Positions 50,043 through 58,804 of a stretch of DNA of 64,000 nt are shown here, piece by piece. The stretch's first letter is position 1, and every line of letters starts with the position of its first letter. The notes under the pieces are model-generated. The model was given only the letters and a program-made list of their open reading frames with translations, was not told the DNA's origin and made no database searches. Both the position numbers and the translations under genes were made by a program. The stretch lies in the NCBI GenBank assembly GCA_033763835.1, contig JANRJS010000016.1, positions 83,627 to 147,626 of the forward strand. Direction: 5' to 3'. Source of the stretch: JAPKYZ01 sp033763835 (lineage in GTDB: Bacteria > Acidobacteriota > Terriglobia > Bryobacterales > Bryobacteraceae).

Positions 50043-51071
50043 TTGAAATCCGTCTTCGCCGCCGGTCTGCAGCCGGATCAGGAGATTTCCGCGAGCTTTC
50101 TGGTCGAATACAAGGAAGTCCGCCAGAAGCGTACGGGCGAGCCGTACCTAGTCCTCACGTTGGCCGACAAGACTGGCACGCTCGACGCCAAGATGTGGGA
50201 CAACGCCGCCCCGGTGGCGAACGCGTTCGACAAAGACGATTTTGTCGAGGTCAAGGGTACGGTGCAGGTGTTCCAGAACCGCATCCAACTTACCGTCCAA
50301 AAATTGAAAAAGCTTCGCGACGAGGAGGTAAATCTCGCCGACTACCTGCGCGCTTCAAAACGCGATGCCGAAGAAATGTTCCGGGAGCTTCGGGCGATGA
50401 CCGCCGCGATGCGCGACGCGGATTTACGTGCGCTGCTCGATGCGGTCCTCGACGATCCGGAAATCGGCCCGGCGTTTCGGACCGCTCCGGCGGCGAAGTC
50501 CATCCACCACGCCTATCTATCGGGATTGCTGGAGCACGTGCTCGCGATGGCGAATATCGCCGCGCGGATCGCCCCGCTCTATCCCCACGTGGACGCCGAT
50601 CTGCTGCTGGCGGGCGTCGTCCTGCACGACATCGGTAAGACGCGTGAACTCACGTATCGCCGCTCGCTCGGTTATTCGACCGAGGGGCAGTTGCTCGGCC
50701 ATATCCACATCGGCCTGGCGATGGTGGCCGAGAAGCTGCGCGGCATCCCCGGATTCCCGCCCAAGAAGCGCATGCTGCTCGAGCACCTGATCCTCTCGCA
50801 TCACGGCACGCTCGAGTTCGGATCGCCGAAGTTGCCGCAGTGCGCCGAGGCGATGCTGCTGCACCAGATCGACGCTCTCGATTCGCGCATGGAAGCGATG
50901 CGCGCGGCGGTCGAAAACGACGATCATCAGGGCGAATGGACGGGGTTCATCGGCGCACTTGAACGCAGCGTGCTTAAGAAAGACCAGTTTCTGATGGAAC
51001 CCGCCGCACCTGCACCTCCCGCGGCGCCCGCGCCGCTCGCCGAGCAGTTGGCCAAGGCCTGGCGCCGCTAG
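50043..51071 (+). CDS. YhaM-like 3'-5' exoribonuclease (OB fold plus HD domain)
   Basis: 342 residues. An OB-type nucleic-acid domain (residues 15-95: YKEVRQKRTGEPYLVLTLADKT, VEVKGTVQVFQNRIQLTV) is joined to an HD phosphohydrolase domain. The HD domain reads KSIHHAYLSGLLEHVLAMANIA, LLAGVVLHDIGKTREL, GHIHIGLAMVAEKL and HLILSHHGTLEFGSP. This matches YhaM/CBF1, which trims RNA and some single-stranded DNA. TTG 50043 is used, four bases after the PPIase stop, so the two genes are probably in one transcript. The Pro/Ala-rich end is disordered. Confidence 0.9.
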   Translation: MKSVFAAGLQPDQEISASFLVEYKEVRQKRTGEPYLVLTLADKTGTLDAKMWDNAAPVANAFDKDDFVEVKGTVQVFQNRIQLTVQKLKKLRDEEVNLADYLRASKRDAEEMFRELRAMTAAMRDADLRALLDAVLDDPEIGPAFRTAPAAKSIHHAYLSGLLEHVLAMANIAARIAPLYPHVDADLLLAGVVLHDIGKTRELTYRRSLGYSTEGQLLGHIHIGLAMVAEKLRGIPGFPPKKRMLLEHLILSHHGTLEFGSPKLPQCAEAMLLHQIDALDSRMEAMRAAVENDDHQGEWTGFIGALERSVLKKDQFLMEPAAPAPPAAPAPLAEQLAKAWRR

Positions 51072-51090
51072 CCGCCGGTTTGTACTTCAC

Positions 51091-51110
51091 CTGTTATCAT
51101 TCGGTAACAG
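51091..51110. promoter_or_regulatory. Inverted repeat before the second TonB receptor
   Basis: CTGTTA (51091-51096) and TAACAG (51105-51110) are perfect arms around eight bases, nine nt before ATG 51119. It could be a regulatory hairpin in the leader or an operator; it is not a terminator shape. Confidence 0.35.
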
Positions 51111-51142
51111 GGGTAGTTATGAAGACAGTTCTTTCCAGATTG

Positions 51143-51149
51143 TTTTTTT
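51143..51149 (+). repeat. T7 homopolymer that breaks the signal-peptide frame
   Basis: Seven T residues in a row inside the reading frame from ATG 51119 (MKTVLSRLFF). With six T the frame would continue as MKTVLSRLFFGVVCFGALAF and join the receptor. As written it is out of frame by one base. Confidence 0.7.
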
Positions 51150-51152
51150 GGC

Positions 51153-54100
51153 GTGGTATGCTTCGGCGCCCTCGCCTTCGGACAAACGATTACCGGTACC
51201 ATCACGGGTACGATCACCGACGCGACCGGCGCCGTCGCGCCGAACATGAAGGTGACAGCCAGCGCCGTGGGTACTGGTGTCAAGACCAACGCGACGTCGA
51301 ATAACGCCGGCATTTACACCTTGCCGTTCCTTCCCGTCGGCGAATACACAATTTCCGTCGAAGGCAGCGGCTTCAAGCGCACGGTGATTGGGCCGTTTCG
51401 TCTAGAGACGAATCAGGTGGCGCGCGTCGATGTGACGCTCCAAGTCGGCACGGTCAGCGAGTCCGTTGAGGTGAAGGACGTGGCTCCCGCGCTCCAAACC
51501 GAGACCACGGCCAGCGGCCAGACACTCGGCAGCGAACGGTTGCAGGATCTTCCGCTCAACGGCCGAAACATCGTTTCGGCGATCTTGCTGGTGCCGGGCG
51601 CGGTGCAAACCAATCCTGGAGGGGTGAACACTGCCAGCCGCTTCTCGGGCCGCGCGTTCGTCAACGGCAATCGCGAGCAAACCAACAATTTCCTGCTCGA
51701 CGGCGTCGATGTGAACGACTCGATGGACAACCGCATTGGCTATACGCCCAGCGTCGACGCGTTGCAAGAAGTACAGGTGATGACGGGCAACGGTTCGTCC
51801 GAATTCGGAAACTCGGCCGGCGCGGTGGTGAACATGACGCTCCGTAGCGGCACGAACGAAACGCACGGTTCGCTGTTCCACTTCTTGCGCAACGACAACC
51901 TGGACGCGAACACGTTTTTCGGCAACCAGAACCTCGCCGTGCCCAAGGAGAAGCAGCGCCGCGCTTTTGCGCAAAACATGTTCGGCGGCACCCTTGGCGG
52001 CGCGATCAAGAAAGACAAGCTGTTCTACTTCGTGAATTACGAAGGTACGCAGCGGCGCGATAGCGGCCCGTCGTTGGCGGCTGTGGCACCGGCGGATTTT
52101 CGTGCCGGCAACCTAAGCCGACTAACGCAAAACATCGTCGATCCGGCTACCTGCGTGGTAACGGGCGGTACGCGGACGTGCCAGCCGTTTGCCAACAAGC
52201 AGATTCCGCTCGCGCGCATCGTCGGCCCGGCGCGCGTGCTGTTCAACGATACCTCGCTCTACCCGCTGCCTAACTCGACCGGCACGGGCGCGCTGGGTGT
52301 CGTGAACAACTACTCGGGGAGCGCGGCGAACTTCCTGAAAAATAACCAGGGCGACGCGAAAGTAGACTTCAAGGCCACCGAGAAGGACAACCTGATGTTC
52401 CGCTACTCGCACGGCTTTTACACCGATGGCACGCTGCAACCGGTGTTGCCTACTTCGGCGGCAGGCGTGAAGGAAGCGCCCACCAAGGGCGCGGTGATTG
52501 CCTGGACGCGCACGGTTACTCCGTCGATTGTCAACGACTTCCGCTTTGGTTACACACGCACGGACATCGTCGATACTTTCGCCGATCCGTTTGGGACCCA
52601 GACCGACGGCAATGCCAAACTCGGTATCCCCGGCGGCCAGTTGTCCCCTGGCTTCAGTTCGCTGTCGCCCGGCGAAGGACTGTCGCCCATCGGAACTACG
52701 GGCATCCTGAGCGACGGCCGCGATCACAAGTTCCACATTTCCGAGACTTTAAGTTGGTCTAAGGGCCGCCACTTCCTGCACTTCGGTGCGAATGGCGTGC
52801 GCTACCGCCAGAATCGCTTTTATTCCGGCAACAACGGCGCGCTCGGCAGCTTCGGTTACTCGGCCCTGTTTTCGGGATCTCAACTCGCCGACTTCATGCT
52901 CGATCAGGTTTCCTCGAAGGGCAAAGGACAGGGCGATGGCCGCCGTTGGGGTCAGCGCCACTGGCGCTTCGGCACCTTCTTCCAGGACGATTTCAAGGTC
53001 ACCAGCACGCTGACCCTGAATCTCGGCCTGCGTTGGGAATACACGCAGCCGCTTTACGAAGTCAACGATCTGCAAGCCAATGTGAACACCACTACGGGCG
53101 CGCTGCAACTGGCGGGTCAGGGCGGGAACAGCCGCGCCTTGTACGACCCCTACTACCGGCAATACATGCCACGTATCGGCTTCGCTTGGACGCCGGAAAT
53201 GTTCGGCAAGAAGCTCGTCGTCCGCGCCGCGTACGGCATTACGAGCTTCCTCGAAGGCACGGGCGTCAACCTGCGCCTGCCGCTCAATCCGCCCTTCTTC
53301 TTTGAGTCCAATCAGAACTACGACTTGACTACGGGCGCGTCGTCGGCACGGATCGGCTTCTCGGACCTGCCGGGATTTACCGGAGTGCTCGCGGGTAACA
53401 TCCGCACGTGGGACCCCGATCTGCGGCCGCAGTTCACGCAGCAACGCAACGTCACGCTCGAATATATGCTGTCCAACAACATGGTGTTGAGCGCCGGTTA
53501 CGTCAGCCAGCGGGCGACGCACACCATCGTCGCTCGGGATCGTAATCAGCCGTTGCCCGGACCGTCGAACGTGAGTCCGGCGCAATGGGCCAACGCCCAG
53601 ACCCGCCGTCCGCTCTACTCGGTCTTGCCCCTTGTTACCACCACGGCGACCACCGAATCGAGTGGCACGATGAATTACGATTCGCTGCAAGTGACGGCCG
53701 TGAAGCGCTATTCCTACGGCGTCGATTTCAACCTCTCCTACACGTATTCGAAGACGTTTAACGACGCGCTCGGCTTCTTCGGCGCAGGCGGCGTGCAGGC
53801 GGAAGGCCCTTACTGGCAGAACGCCTACGACCGGCGCGGCAATTACGGCTTCGCCGCCTGGGACGCGCGTCACAATCTGACCTACTCCTCGAACATGGAC
53901 CTGCCGTTCGGGCGCGGACGAAAGTTCGCCTCGGGCGTTAACAAGCTGGCCGACCTGGTCATCGGCGGCTGGGGTCTGGGTTACGTGATGCAAGCCCGCA
54001 CCGGCTTCCCCATCACCGTGCAGACGGTCGGGCAGAGCCAGCAATCGCCGCGCGGTGTGCAGCGCCCGAACCGCCTTCGCGCGAGCGAGGTCGGCACGCA

Positions 54101-54446
54101 AACGATCCAGCGATGGTTCGGCACGGGCAACGTCTATGAGTGCGCGCAGGGCGTCGACGATGGCCGGTGCGCCTACCAGCGCCCGGCTTTGGGAACGTTC
54201 GGCAACTCGTCGATCGGTACGGAGCGCGCTCCGGCGTTTTTCAACGTGGACGTCTCCATCTTCAAGAACTTCGCGATTACGGAACGCCACCGCGTCGAAT
54301 TCCGGGCCGAGTTTTACAACCTGCCGAACATGACGATGTTCTCGCCGCCCGCCCGCGACGCCAGCGTGCCGACGACGTTCGGGTTGATCTCGGGTCAGGC
54401 GAACAACCCGCGCAATATCCAGTTCGGCTTGAAGTATAGGTTTTAA
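51153..54446 (+). CDS. TonB-dependent receptor, Oar-like; likely start at 51119 with a frameshift
   Basis: 1097 residues in the open frame. A carboxypeptidase-regulatory-like domain (GTITDATGAVAPNMKVTAS to about residue 100) is followed by a plug (DLPLNGRNIVSAILLVPGA, FLLDGVDVNDSMDNR) and a long beta-barrel ending FGLKYRF. The frame opens with a GTG at 51153, which gives only the tail of a signal peptide (VVCFGALAFG). An ATG at 51119 with an AGGGG site encodes the missing front part, MKTVLSRLFF, but a T7 run shifts the frame. The intact gene therefore probably spans 51119-54446, and the break is phase variation, mutation or a sequencing error. Paralogous in design to the receptor at 9449. Confidence 0.88.
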   Translation: MVCFGALAFGQTITGTITGTITDATGAVAPNMKVTASAVGTGVKTNATSNNAGIYTLPFLPVGEYTISVEGSGFKRTVIGPFRLETNQVARVDVTLQVGTVSESVEVKDVAPALQTETTASGQTLGSERLQDLPLNGRNIVSAILLVPGAVQTNPGGVNTASRFSGRAFVNGNREQTNNFLLDGVDVNDSMDNRIGYTPSVDALQEVQVMTGNGSSEFGNSAGAVVNMTLRSGTNETHGSLFHFLRNDNLDANTFFGNQNLAVPKEKQRRAFAQNMFGGTLGGAIKKDKLFYFVNYEGTQRRDSGPSLAAVAPADFRAGNLSRLTQNIVDPATCVVTGGTRTCQPFANKQIPLARIVGPARVLFNDTSLYPLPNSTGTGALGVVNNYSGSAANFLKNNQGDAKVDFKATEKDNLMFRYSHGFYTDGTLQPVLPTSAAGVKEAPTKGAVIAWTRTVTPSIVNDFRFGYTRTDIVDTFADPFGTQTDGNAKLGIPGGQLSPGFSSLSPGEGLSPIGTTGILSDGRDHKFHISETLSWSKGRHFLHFGANGVRYRQNRFYSGNNGALGSFGYSALFSGSQLADFMLDQVSSKGKGQGDGRRWGQRHWRFGTFFQDDFKVTSTLTLNLGLRWEYTQPLYEVNDLQANVNTTTGALQLAGQGGNSRALYDPYYRQYMPRIGFAWTPEMFGKKLVVRAAYGITSFLEGTGVNLRLPLNPPFFFESNQNYDLTTGASSARIGFSDLPGFTGVLAGNIRTWDPDLRPQFTQQRNVTLEYMLSNNMVLSAGYVSQRATHTIVARDRNQPLPGPSNVSPAQWANAQTRRPLYSVLPLVTTTATTESSGTMNYDSLQVTAVKRYSYGVDFNLSYTYSKTFNDALGFFGAGGVQAEGPYWQNAYDRRGNYGFAAWDARHNLTYSSNMDLPFGRGRKFASGVNKLADLVIGGWGLGYVMQARTGFPITVQTVGQSQQSPRGVQRPNRLRASEVGTQTIQRWFGTGNVYECAQGVDDGRCAYQRPALGTFGNSSIGTERAPAFFNVDVSIFKNFAITERHRVEFRAEFYNLPNMTMFSPPARDASVPTTFGLISGQANNPRNIQFGLKYRF

Positions 54447-54453
54447 GGGGATC

Positions 54454-55122
54454 CTAGCGGCTAGCGGGGACGACGCGTTGGCTTCGGACCCGCCACAGCC
54501 AATAGATCGTCGACACCAGGATCAGCGCGATCGGCAACGCGCGCATCGCACCGGTCGTGAGCGGCTCGGGAAGAATCGCCTCCACCCTTTCCCGGATCGA
54601 GAAAAACGAACCGGCGGCAATGAACAAGGCGAAGCACATCCGCCATAGATGACGCGCCAGGCGAGCCCCGCCGCGGGGCATCCCCACGCGCAGGATCTTC
54701 ATATCGCAGATCGCCGCCAGAATCAGGATCGACGCGAGGAAGAAGAACATTTGAAATGGGACGCCTTTGAGCGCGCCGCGAGGGCTATTGAATGCTTCCA
54801 CGCCTCCGGCGATGTCGGCAAGCGCGACCGCTAACGCCACGGGAACGGCCGCGGCGATGAGACGGCGGCTCCACGGCGACTCGGGGCGCACAGTGGCAAA
54901 CGCCGTGATCACGAAATACATCGTCATTAAGGCGGCAAACACATTACCGGTCTGTCCCGCTCGGACCCCCAGGATGGCTGCGGTAGCGGCCATGACGAGC
55001 ATGGAGCACACAAACGACAGTCCGGCGCGTCGATGGATAGTCCCGCCCTTCTTCGCGAATAGAGCGGTGAAGCCAAAAACCATTGCGAGCCCGCCCGCTG
55101 CGACGTGGACCGGTAACAGCAT
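54454..55122 (-). CDS. DUF2306-like multi-pass membrane protein
   Basis: 222 residues with about six membrane helices. LPVHVAAGGLAMVFGFTALF and GTIHRRAGLSFVCSMLVMA carry the His and Arg pattern of DUF2306 proteins; ALMTMYFVITAFATV and FFFLASILILAAICDMKILR follow. The function of the family is unknown. ATG 55122 starts it. It converges with the receptor gene with a gap of seven bases and no recognisable terminator between them. Confidence 0.75.
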   Translation of the reverse strand: MLLPVHVAAGGLAMVFGFTALFAKKGGTIHRRAGLSFVCSMLVMAATAAILGVRAGQTGNVFAALMTMYFVITAFATVRPESPWSRRLIAAAVPVALAVALADIAGGVEAFNSPRGALKGVPFQMFFFLASILILAAICDMKILRVGMPRGGARLARHLWRMCFALFIAAGSFFSIRERVEAILPEPLTTGAMRALPIALILVSTIYWLWRVRSQRVVPASR

Positions 55123-55167
55123 GTGTGCTCCACCATACGAGCGGACTCGGCGGAATGTTCCGTCGGC

Positions 55168-55788
55168 CTACTCGACAACTACCCCACGTGCGAGCAGTTC
55201 CCCCCGGAGTTGCTCGTACGACTCGAACTGCACCGCGTCGATCCCGGCGCGCTTCGCGCCTTCGACATACTCGGCGATATCGTCCGTGAAGAAGCACGCC
55301 TCCGCCGGAACTCCGGCCGCTTCTACCGCCGCCCGGTAAATCTCGGGCGATGGCTTTTGCGCGCCCACTTGGTGGCTCAGCACAAAAGCATCGAAGTGGT
55401 CGAGGATGGGATATCGCGGCCGTATCCAGTTGAAATGCATGTCGTTGGTATTGGACAGAAGTACCAGGCGGTACTGCTGGCGCTTCAAACCGGCGGGCAG
55501 GGAATCGGGGATCAAGGTGCGGGGTTCGAAAATCGCCGACCAGATTTCGAGGAACTCCGAGACCGTCAGCTTCAGATTCAGCCGTCCGGTTAACCGCTCG
55601 ACGAAGTCTTCGGTAGAAAACTTTCCACACTCGTAATCGGAAACGAGACTATCGGAGGCGATGCGCCGCCGGATTTCGGTGGGATCGAGGCCGCTTAGGG
55701 CCGACATGCGGCTGTAACCGCGTCCGAAGTCGAAGGGAACGATAACGCGGCCTAAGTCGAAGAGAATCGCACGGGGCGTTCGGAGCAT
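55168..55788 (-). CDS. HAD-superfamily hydrolase, IA type, YihX-like
   Basis: 206 residues. AILFDLGRVIVPFD is motif I; the first Asp is present, but the usual second Asp of DxD is Gly here, as is common in YihX-type phosphatases (DxG). VLLSNTNDMHF is motif II with the conserved Thr/Asn, QKPSPEIYRAAVE motif III with the Lys, and FFTDDIAEYVEGA motif IV with the two acidic residues. A cap domain lies between motifs I and II. Predicted phosphatase of a sugar phosphate or related compound. ATG 55788 fits the family start. Confidence 0.85.
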   Translation of the reverse strand: MLRTPRAILFDLGRVIVPFDFGRGYSRMSALSGLDPTEIRRRIASDSLVSDYECGKFSTEDFVERLTGRLNLKLTVSEFLEIWSAIFEPRTLIPDSLPAGLKRQQYRLVLLSNTNDMHFNWIRPRYPILDHFDAFVLSHQVGAQKPSPEIYRAAVEAAGVPAEACFFTDDIAEYVEGAKRAGIDAVQFESYEQLRGELLARGVVVE

Positions 55789-55817
55789 GCCCTCCGATTA
55801 TCGCGGAAGGTTTGCCG

Positions 55818-56132
55818 TTAGGACGCGCGCATCGCCTGCGTGCGGAACTCGTAATGCTGGATTTCGAGCGCCGCCCGGTGATCCTCGACGCGTACCAGCC
55901 GCCCTCGCGCCACCAGCTTTAGCGGGGTCTGGTTATTCAACTGCGCCGGCCAGGCGACCGAAATTTCCACCTGCTTCCCGGTTTCCAGCGGTTGCTCCGT
56001 CGAGAACAGAATGCCCGAACTCGAAATGTTGACGGTCTTGCCGGTGCCGGCCTCTTGCCCGCGCCGACTGATTACTTTGTAACGGACTTCGCGTTCGATC
56101 GGAAAGCGGCCCGACGTTCTGCGTTCTGACAT
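55818..56132 (-). CDS. PilZ-domain c-di-GMP-binding protein
   Basis: 104 residues. SERRTSGRFPIEREVRYKV provides the RxxxR-type motif, though the spacing is RR-x3-R, and TVNISSSGILF stands for the D/NxSxxG motif. QVEISVAWPAQLNNQTPLKLV and GRLVRVEDHRAALEI complete the six-stranded barrel. PilZ proteins bind c-di-GMP and steer motility or exopolysaccharide. ATG 56132 gives the usual compact domain; the frame opens at ATG 56237, which would add 35 unusual residues with a reasonable AAAGG site. Start uncertain. Confidence 0.82.
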   Translation of the reverse strand: MSERRTSGRFPIEREVRYKVISRRGQEAGTGKTVNISSSGILFSTEQPLETGKQVEISVAWPAQLNNQTPLKLVARGRLVRVEDHRAALEIQHYEFRTQAMRAS

Positions 56133-56308
56133 GGCGGTGTTCCACAGGCCCTGAAGCGCCTGAACCTCTCTTTTCCCTTGTGTGCGCACCGGCGCTAGCG
56201 TTTCACCCGCGACGGCATGCTTACCTCTACGATTCATCGCGGCCTTTCGGATGGCAATGAATCGCGAGACTCAATTCGGTTGGTACAGTCGTACCAAGGA
56301 CTAACCCT

Positions 56309-56773
56309 ATGCGCATAACAATACTCCTTCTGGGAACGATTTGCACGGGGCTCGCCGCCTCCGCGCAGACGAGCGCCCGCCAAGTGGTGCAACCCCCGGG
56401 ATTCGCCACCGGCCGCCCCTTCAGCCCCGGCGTTTGGGCCGGCGACACGCTTCATGTCGCGGGCCAAATCGGCAGCGACCTGAAGACCGGCAAGCTTGGC
56501 GCGACATTCGAGGACGAGACAAAGCTCGCGCTCGACAATATCGGGCTGATCCTCAAAGAGGCGGGCCTAAGCTTCGACGATGTTGTGACCGTTCACGTCT
56601 ACCTCACCGACATCGGTCTTTTTGGACGCATGAATGCGATTTACATGCCCTATTTCCAGGAACCGCGTCCGGCGCGCACCACCGTGGCCGTCGCCGCTTT
56701 AGCGGGCGGAGCTCATATCGAGATCACCGTCACCGCTCACTCCAGTAAGGCGAAAAACAAAGGGAAAAAGTAG
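56309..56773 (+). CDS. Exported RidA-family (YjgF/YER057c/UK114) protein
   Basis: 154 residues. MRITILLLGTICTGLAASAQ is a signal peptide of about 20 residues. The RidA domain follows: RPFSPGVWAGDTLHVAGQIGSD, EDETKLALDNIGLILKEAGLSFDDVV, HVYLTDIGLFGRMNAIYMPYF and PARTTVAVAALAGGAHIEITV, with the Arg that binds the substrate carboxylate in PARTTV. RidA proteins remove reactive imines and are normally cytosolic, so export is unusual. AAGGA precedes ATG 56309. The C-terminus is lysine-rich. Confidence 0.87.
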   Translation: MRITILLLGTICTGLAASAQTSARQVVQPPGFATGRPFSPGVWAGDTLHVAGQIGSDLKTGKLGATFEDETKLALDNIGLILKEAGLSFDDVVTVHVYLTDIGLFGRMNAIYMPYFQEPRPARTTVAVAALAGGAHIEITVTAHSSKAKNKGKK

Positions 56774-58066
56774 TCAAGACGCGGTATCGGGCGCGCGGCG
56801 CAACCGCCGTAATTCCGTAAGACGTTTGGAGATACGCTCCTCCGTCCCCCGGTCGGAAGGGTGGTAGAACTCACGGCCCGCGAGGCTAGGCGGCAGACAC
56901 TCCATCGTTGTCACGGCGTCCGGTTCCAGGTGAGCGTGCCGGTAGCCTTCGCCGTATCCCCAGGCTTTCATCGCGCGTGTCGGTGCGTTACGCAGATGCA
57001 TCGGCACCGGTTCGGCCGGAGCCTCCCGGACGGTCGCAAGAGCGTCGTTCAAGGCTCGATACGCGGCGTCCGACTTGGGCGCGATGGCCAGATACAGAGC
57101 GCATTGCGCCAGCGCCTGATCGCCTTCGGGAATCCCCAGAAAGTGCACCGTCTCCCGGCAGGCGATCGCCTGCTCGACGGCGCGCGGATCGGCGAGCCCG
57201 ATATCCTCGACGGCCATGCGCACCAGCCGCCGCGCGAGGTACATGCGATCCTCCCCCGCTTCGAGCATTCGCGCCAGCCAATATAGCGCCGCGTCGGCGT
57301 CCGAAGAGCGAACGCTCTTGTGCAGCGCGGAAATCAGGTTGAAATGCTCCTCGCCCGATTTGTCGTACACCACCGGGCGCTTGCCGAGTACTTCGGCGAC
57401 GCTCTCCAGGGTCACGCCGCTTGACGCGCTAGCGGAAAGCTCCAAAAGATTGTAGGCGGACCGGGCGTCGCCGTTCGCGAAAATCGCGATCCGTTCGAGC
57501 GCATCGGCGTCCGCCGCGACGCCAAGCGCTTGCGCGCCGCGTTCGAGTAGTGGCACGGTCTCCTCGACGGTCAAAGGCCGCAAGGCGTACACCCGTGCCC
57601 GCGACAGCAGCGCCGAAATCACCTCGAACGACGGATTCTCGGTGGTGGCGCCGATCAGCGTAATGTCGCCGCGTTCGACGTAGGGCAGAAACGCGTCCTG
57701 CTGGGCTTTGTTGAAACGGTGGATTTCGTCGATGAAAAGTACCGTGCGGCGGCCTACCCGGCGATTGCGTTCGGCGGCGGCCATCACTTCCTTGATCTCT
57801 TTCATGCTCGACATCACCGCCGAGAAGGGGTGAAAGTCGGCCTGCACGGCGGCGGCGAGAATGTGCGCGAGCGTCGTCTTGCCCACGCCCGGCGGTCCCC
57901 AGAGGATCAACGACCGTAGTTCGCGCCGCTCGATCTGCGCCCGGAGCGGCTTGCCCGGCCCAAGCAGATGCTCCTGCCCGGCGTAGTCGTCGAGCGTTCG
58001 AGGGCGCATCCGTTCCGCCAAGGGAATTTGCGCCGGATCGTCGAAGAGCGTCCCCGGCAGCGTCAT
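56774..58066 (-). CDS. rarA: Replication-associated recombination ATPase RarA/MgsA
   Basis: 430 residues. LAERMRPRTLDDYAGQEHLL is the start of the family, LILWGPPGVGKTTLAHILA the Walker A region, and VLFIDEIHRFNKAQQDAFLPYVE Walker B. TLIGATTENPSFEVISALLSR is sensor 1, RRLVRMAVEDIGLADP the conserved middle, and LRNAPTRAMKAWGYGEGYRHAH the C-terminal tetramer region. RarA acts at stalled replication forks with SSB. ATG 58066 overlaps the SpoU methyltransferase stop (ATGA); the longer upstream frame is antisense noise. Confidence 0.94.
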   Translation of the reverse strand: MTLPGTLFDDPAQIPLAERMRPRTLDDYAGQEHLLGPGKPLRAQIERRELRSLILWGPPGVGKTTLAHILAAAVQADFHPFSAVMSSMKEIKEVMAAAERNRRVGRRTVLFIDEIHRFNKAQQDAFLPYVERGDITLIGATTENPSFEVISALLSRARVYALRPLTVEETVPLLERGAQALGVAADADALERIAIFANGDARSAYNLLELSASASSGVTLESVAEVLGKRPVVYDKSGEEHFNLISALHKSVRSSDADAALYWLARMLEAGEDRMYLARRLVRMAVEDIGLADPRAVEQAIACRETVHFLGIPEGDQALAQCALYLAIAPKSDAAYRALNDALATVREAPAEPVPMHLRNAPTRAMKAWGYGEGYRHAHLEPDAVTTMECLPPSLAGREFYHPSDRGTEERISKRLTELRRLRRAPDTAS

Positions 58067-58803
58067 CGCCGTGACGCCTCGTACAGTTCGGGAAGAGGCC
58101 TCAAGGAGGCCTCGTAAAGAAGGATCGAAGCCGATACGGCCGCGTTCAAAGACTCGACGCGCACCGTCGGTATGCGCACCAAGGTCGCGCGCTCGCGAAT
58201 CGCGGGCGACAGTCCGCGCGCTTCGGAGCCGACGGCGATCGCGCACGGGCGACGCCAATCCACCTCGCGCGGAGACGCTCCTTCATGCGCGTCGGCGGCG
58301 TACAAATGGAAATCTTCGGGTAGCGCGGGCGCGATCGCCATACGGAAAATCGACCCCGCCGAAGCTCGCATCGCCTTCGGGTTGTAGGGACTTACGGTGC
58401 CCGGCGGAAACACCGCGCCGCACGCGCCGAACGCCTCCGCCGACCGCAAGATGGTCCCCGCGTTTCCCGGATCCTGAATGCCGTCGAGAACCACCGCCAG
58501 TTCGCCCAGTCGCCGCATCGGAGCGAACCGGACCAGCGCGATCACGCCTGGACTGGTTTCCGTGCTCGCCACCTGCGCCAGCAGCGCGTCCGAGACCTGG
58601 ATGCGCCGCGCGTCGCCCGTATAGCCCTCCCAAAAAGAAGGCGCCAGCACCACTTCGACCAACGCCGGGCTTTTCAGCGCCTCTTCGAGCAGGTGGCGGC
58701 CTTCGATAGCCACCAGTTTGTCTGGGGTTGGCTCTCCGCGCTGCAGCGCGCGCCGGATGTTCTGCAGCAACGGATTGCGGATACTGGTGATAGTCTCCGT
58801 CAC
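58063..58803 (-). CDS. SpoU/TrmH-family RNA 2'-O-methyltransferase
   Basis: 246 residues. An N-terminal substrate-binding domain (SIRNPLLQNIRRALQRGEP, GRHLLEEALKSPALVEVVL) is followed by the SPOUT fold: VVLDGIQDPGNAGTILRSAEAFG is motif 1, AIAVGSEARGLSP motif 2, and VRIPTVRVESLNAAVSASILLYEA motif 3 with the trefoil knot. It 2'-O-methylates a ribose in rRNA or tRNA. GTG 58803 starts it; the divergent gene starts at 58805, so each 5' leader lies inside the other gene. Coupled to rarA. Confidence 0.9.
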   Translation of the reverse strand: MTETITSIRNPLLQNIRRALQRGEPTPDKLVAIEGRHLLEEALKSPALVEVVLAPSFWEGYTGDARRIQVSDALLAQVASTETSPGVIALVRFAPMRRLGELAVVLDGIQDPGNAGTILRSAEAFGACGAVFPPGTVSPYNPKAMRASAGSIFRMAIAPALPEDFHLYAADAHEGASPREVDWRRPCAIAVGSEARGLSPAIRERATLVRIPTVRVESLNAAVSASILLYEASLRPLPELYEASRR

Positions 58804-58804
58804 T

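Noticed and set aside
52749..54290. Minus-strand open frame of 513 codons opposite the second TonB receptor
   Set aside because: It is antisense to a clearly conserved receptor and its translation is basic and low in family-like motifs. Long shadow frames are common in GC-rich genes.
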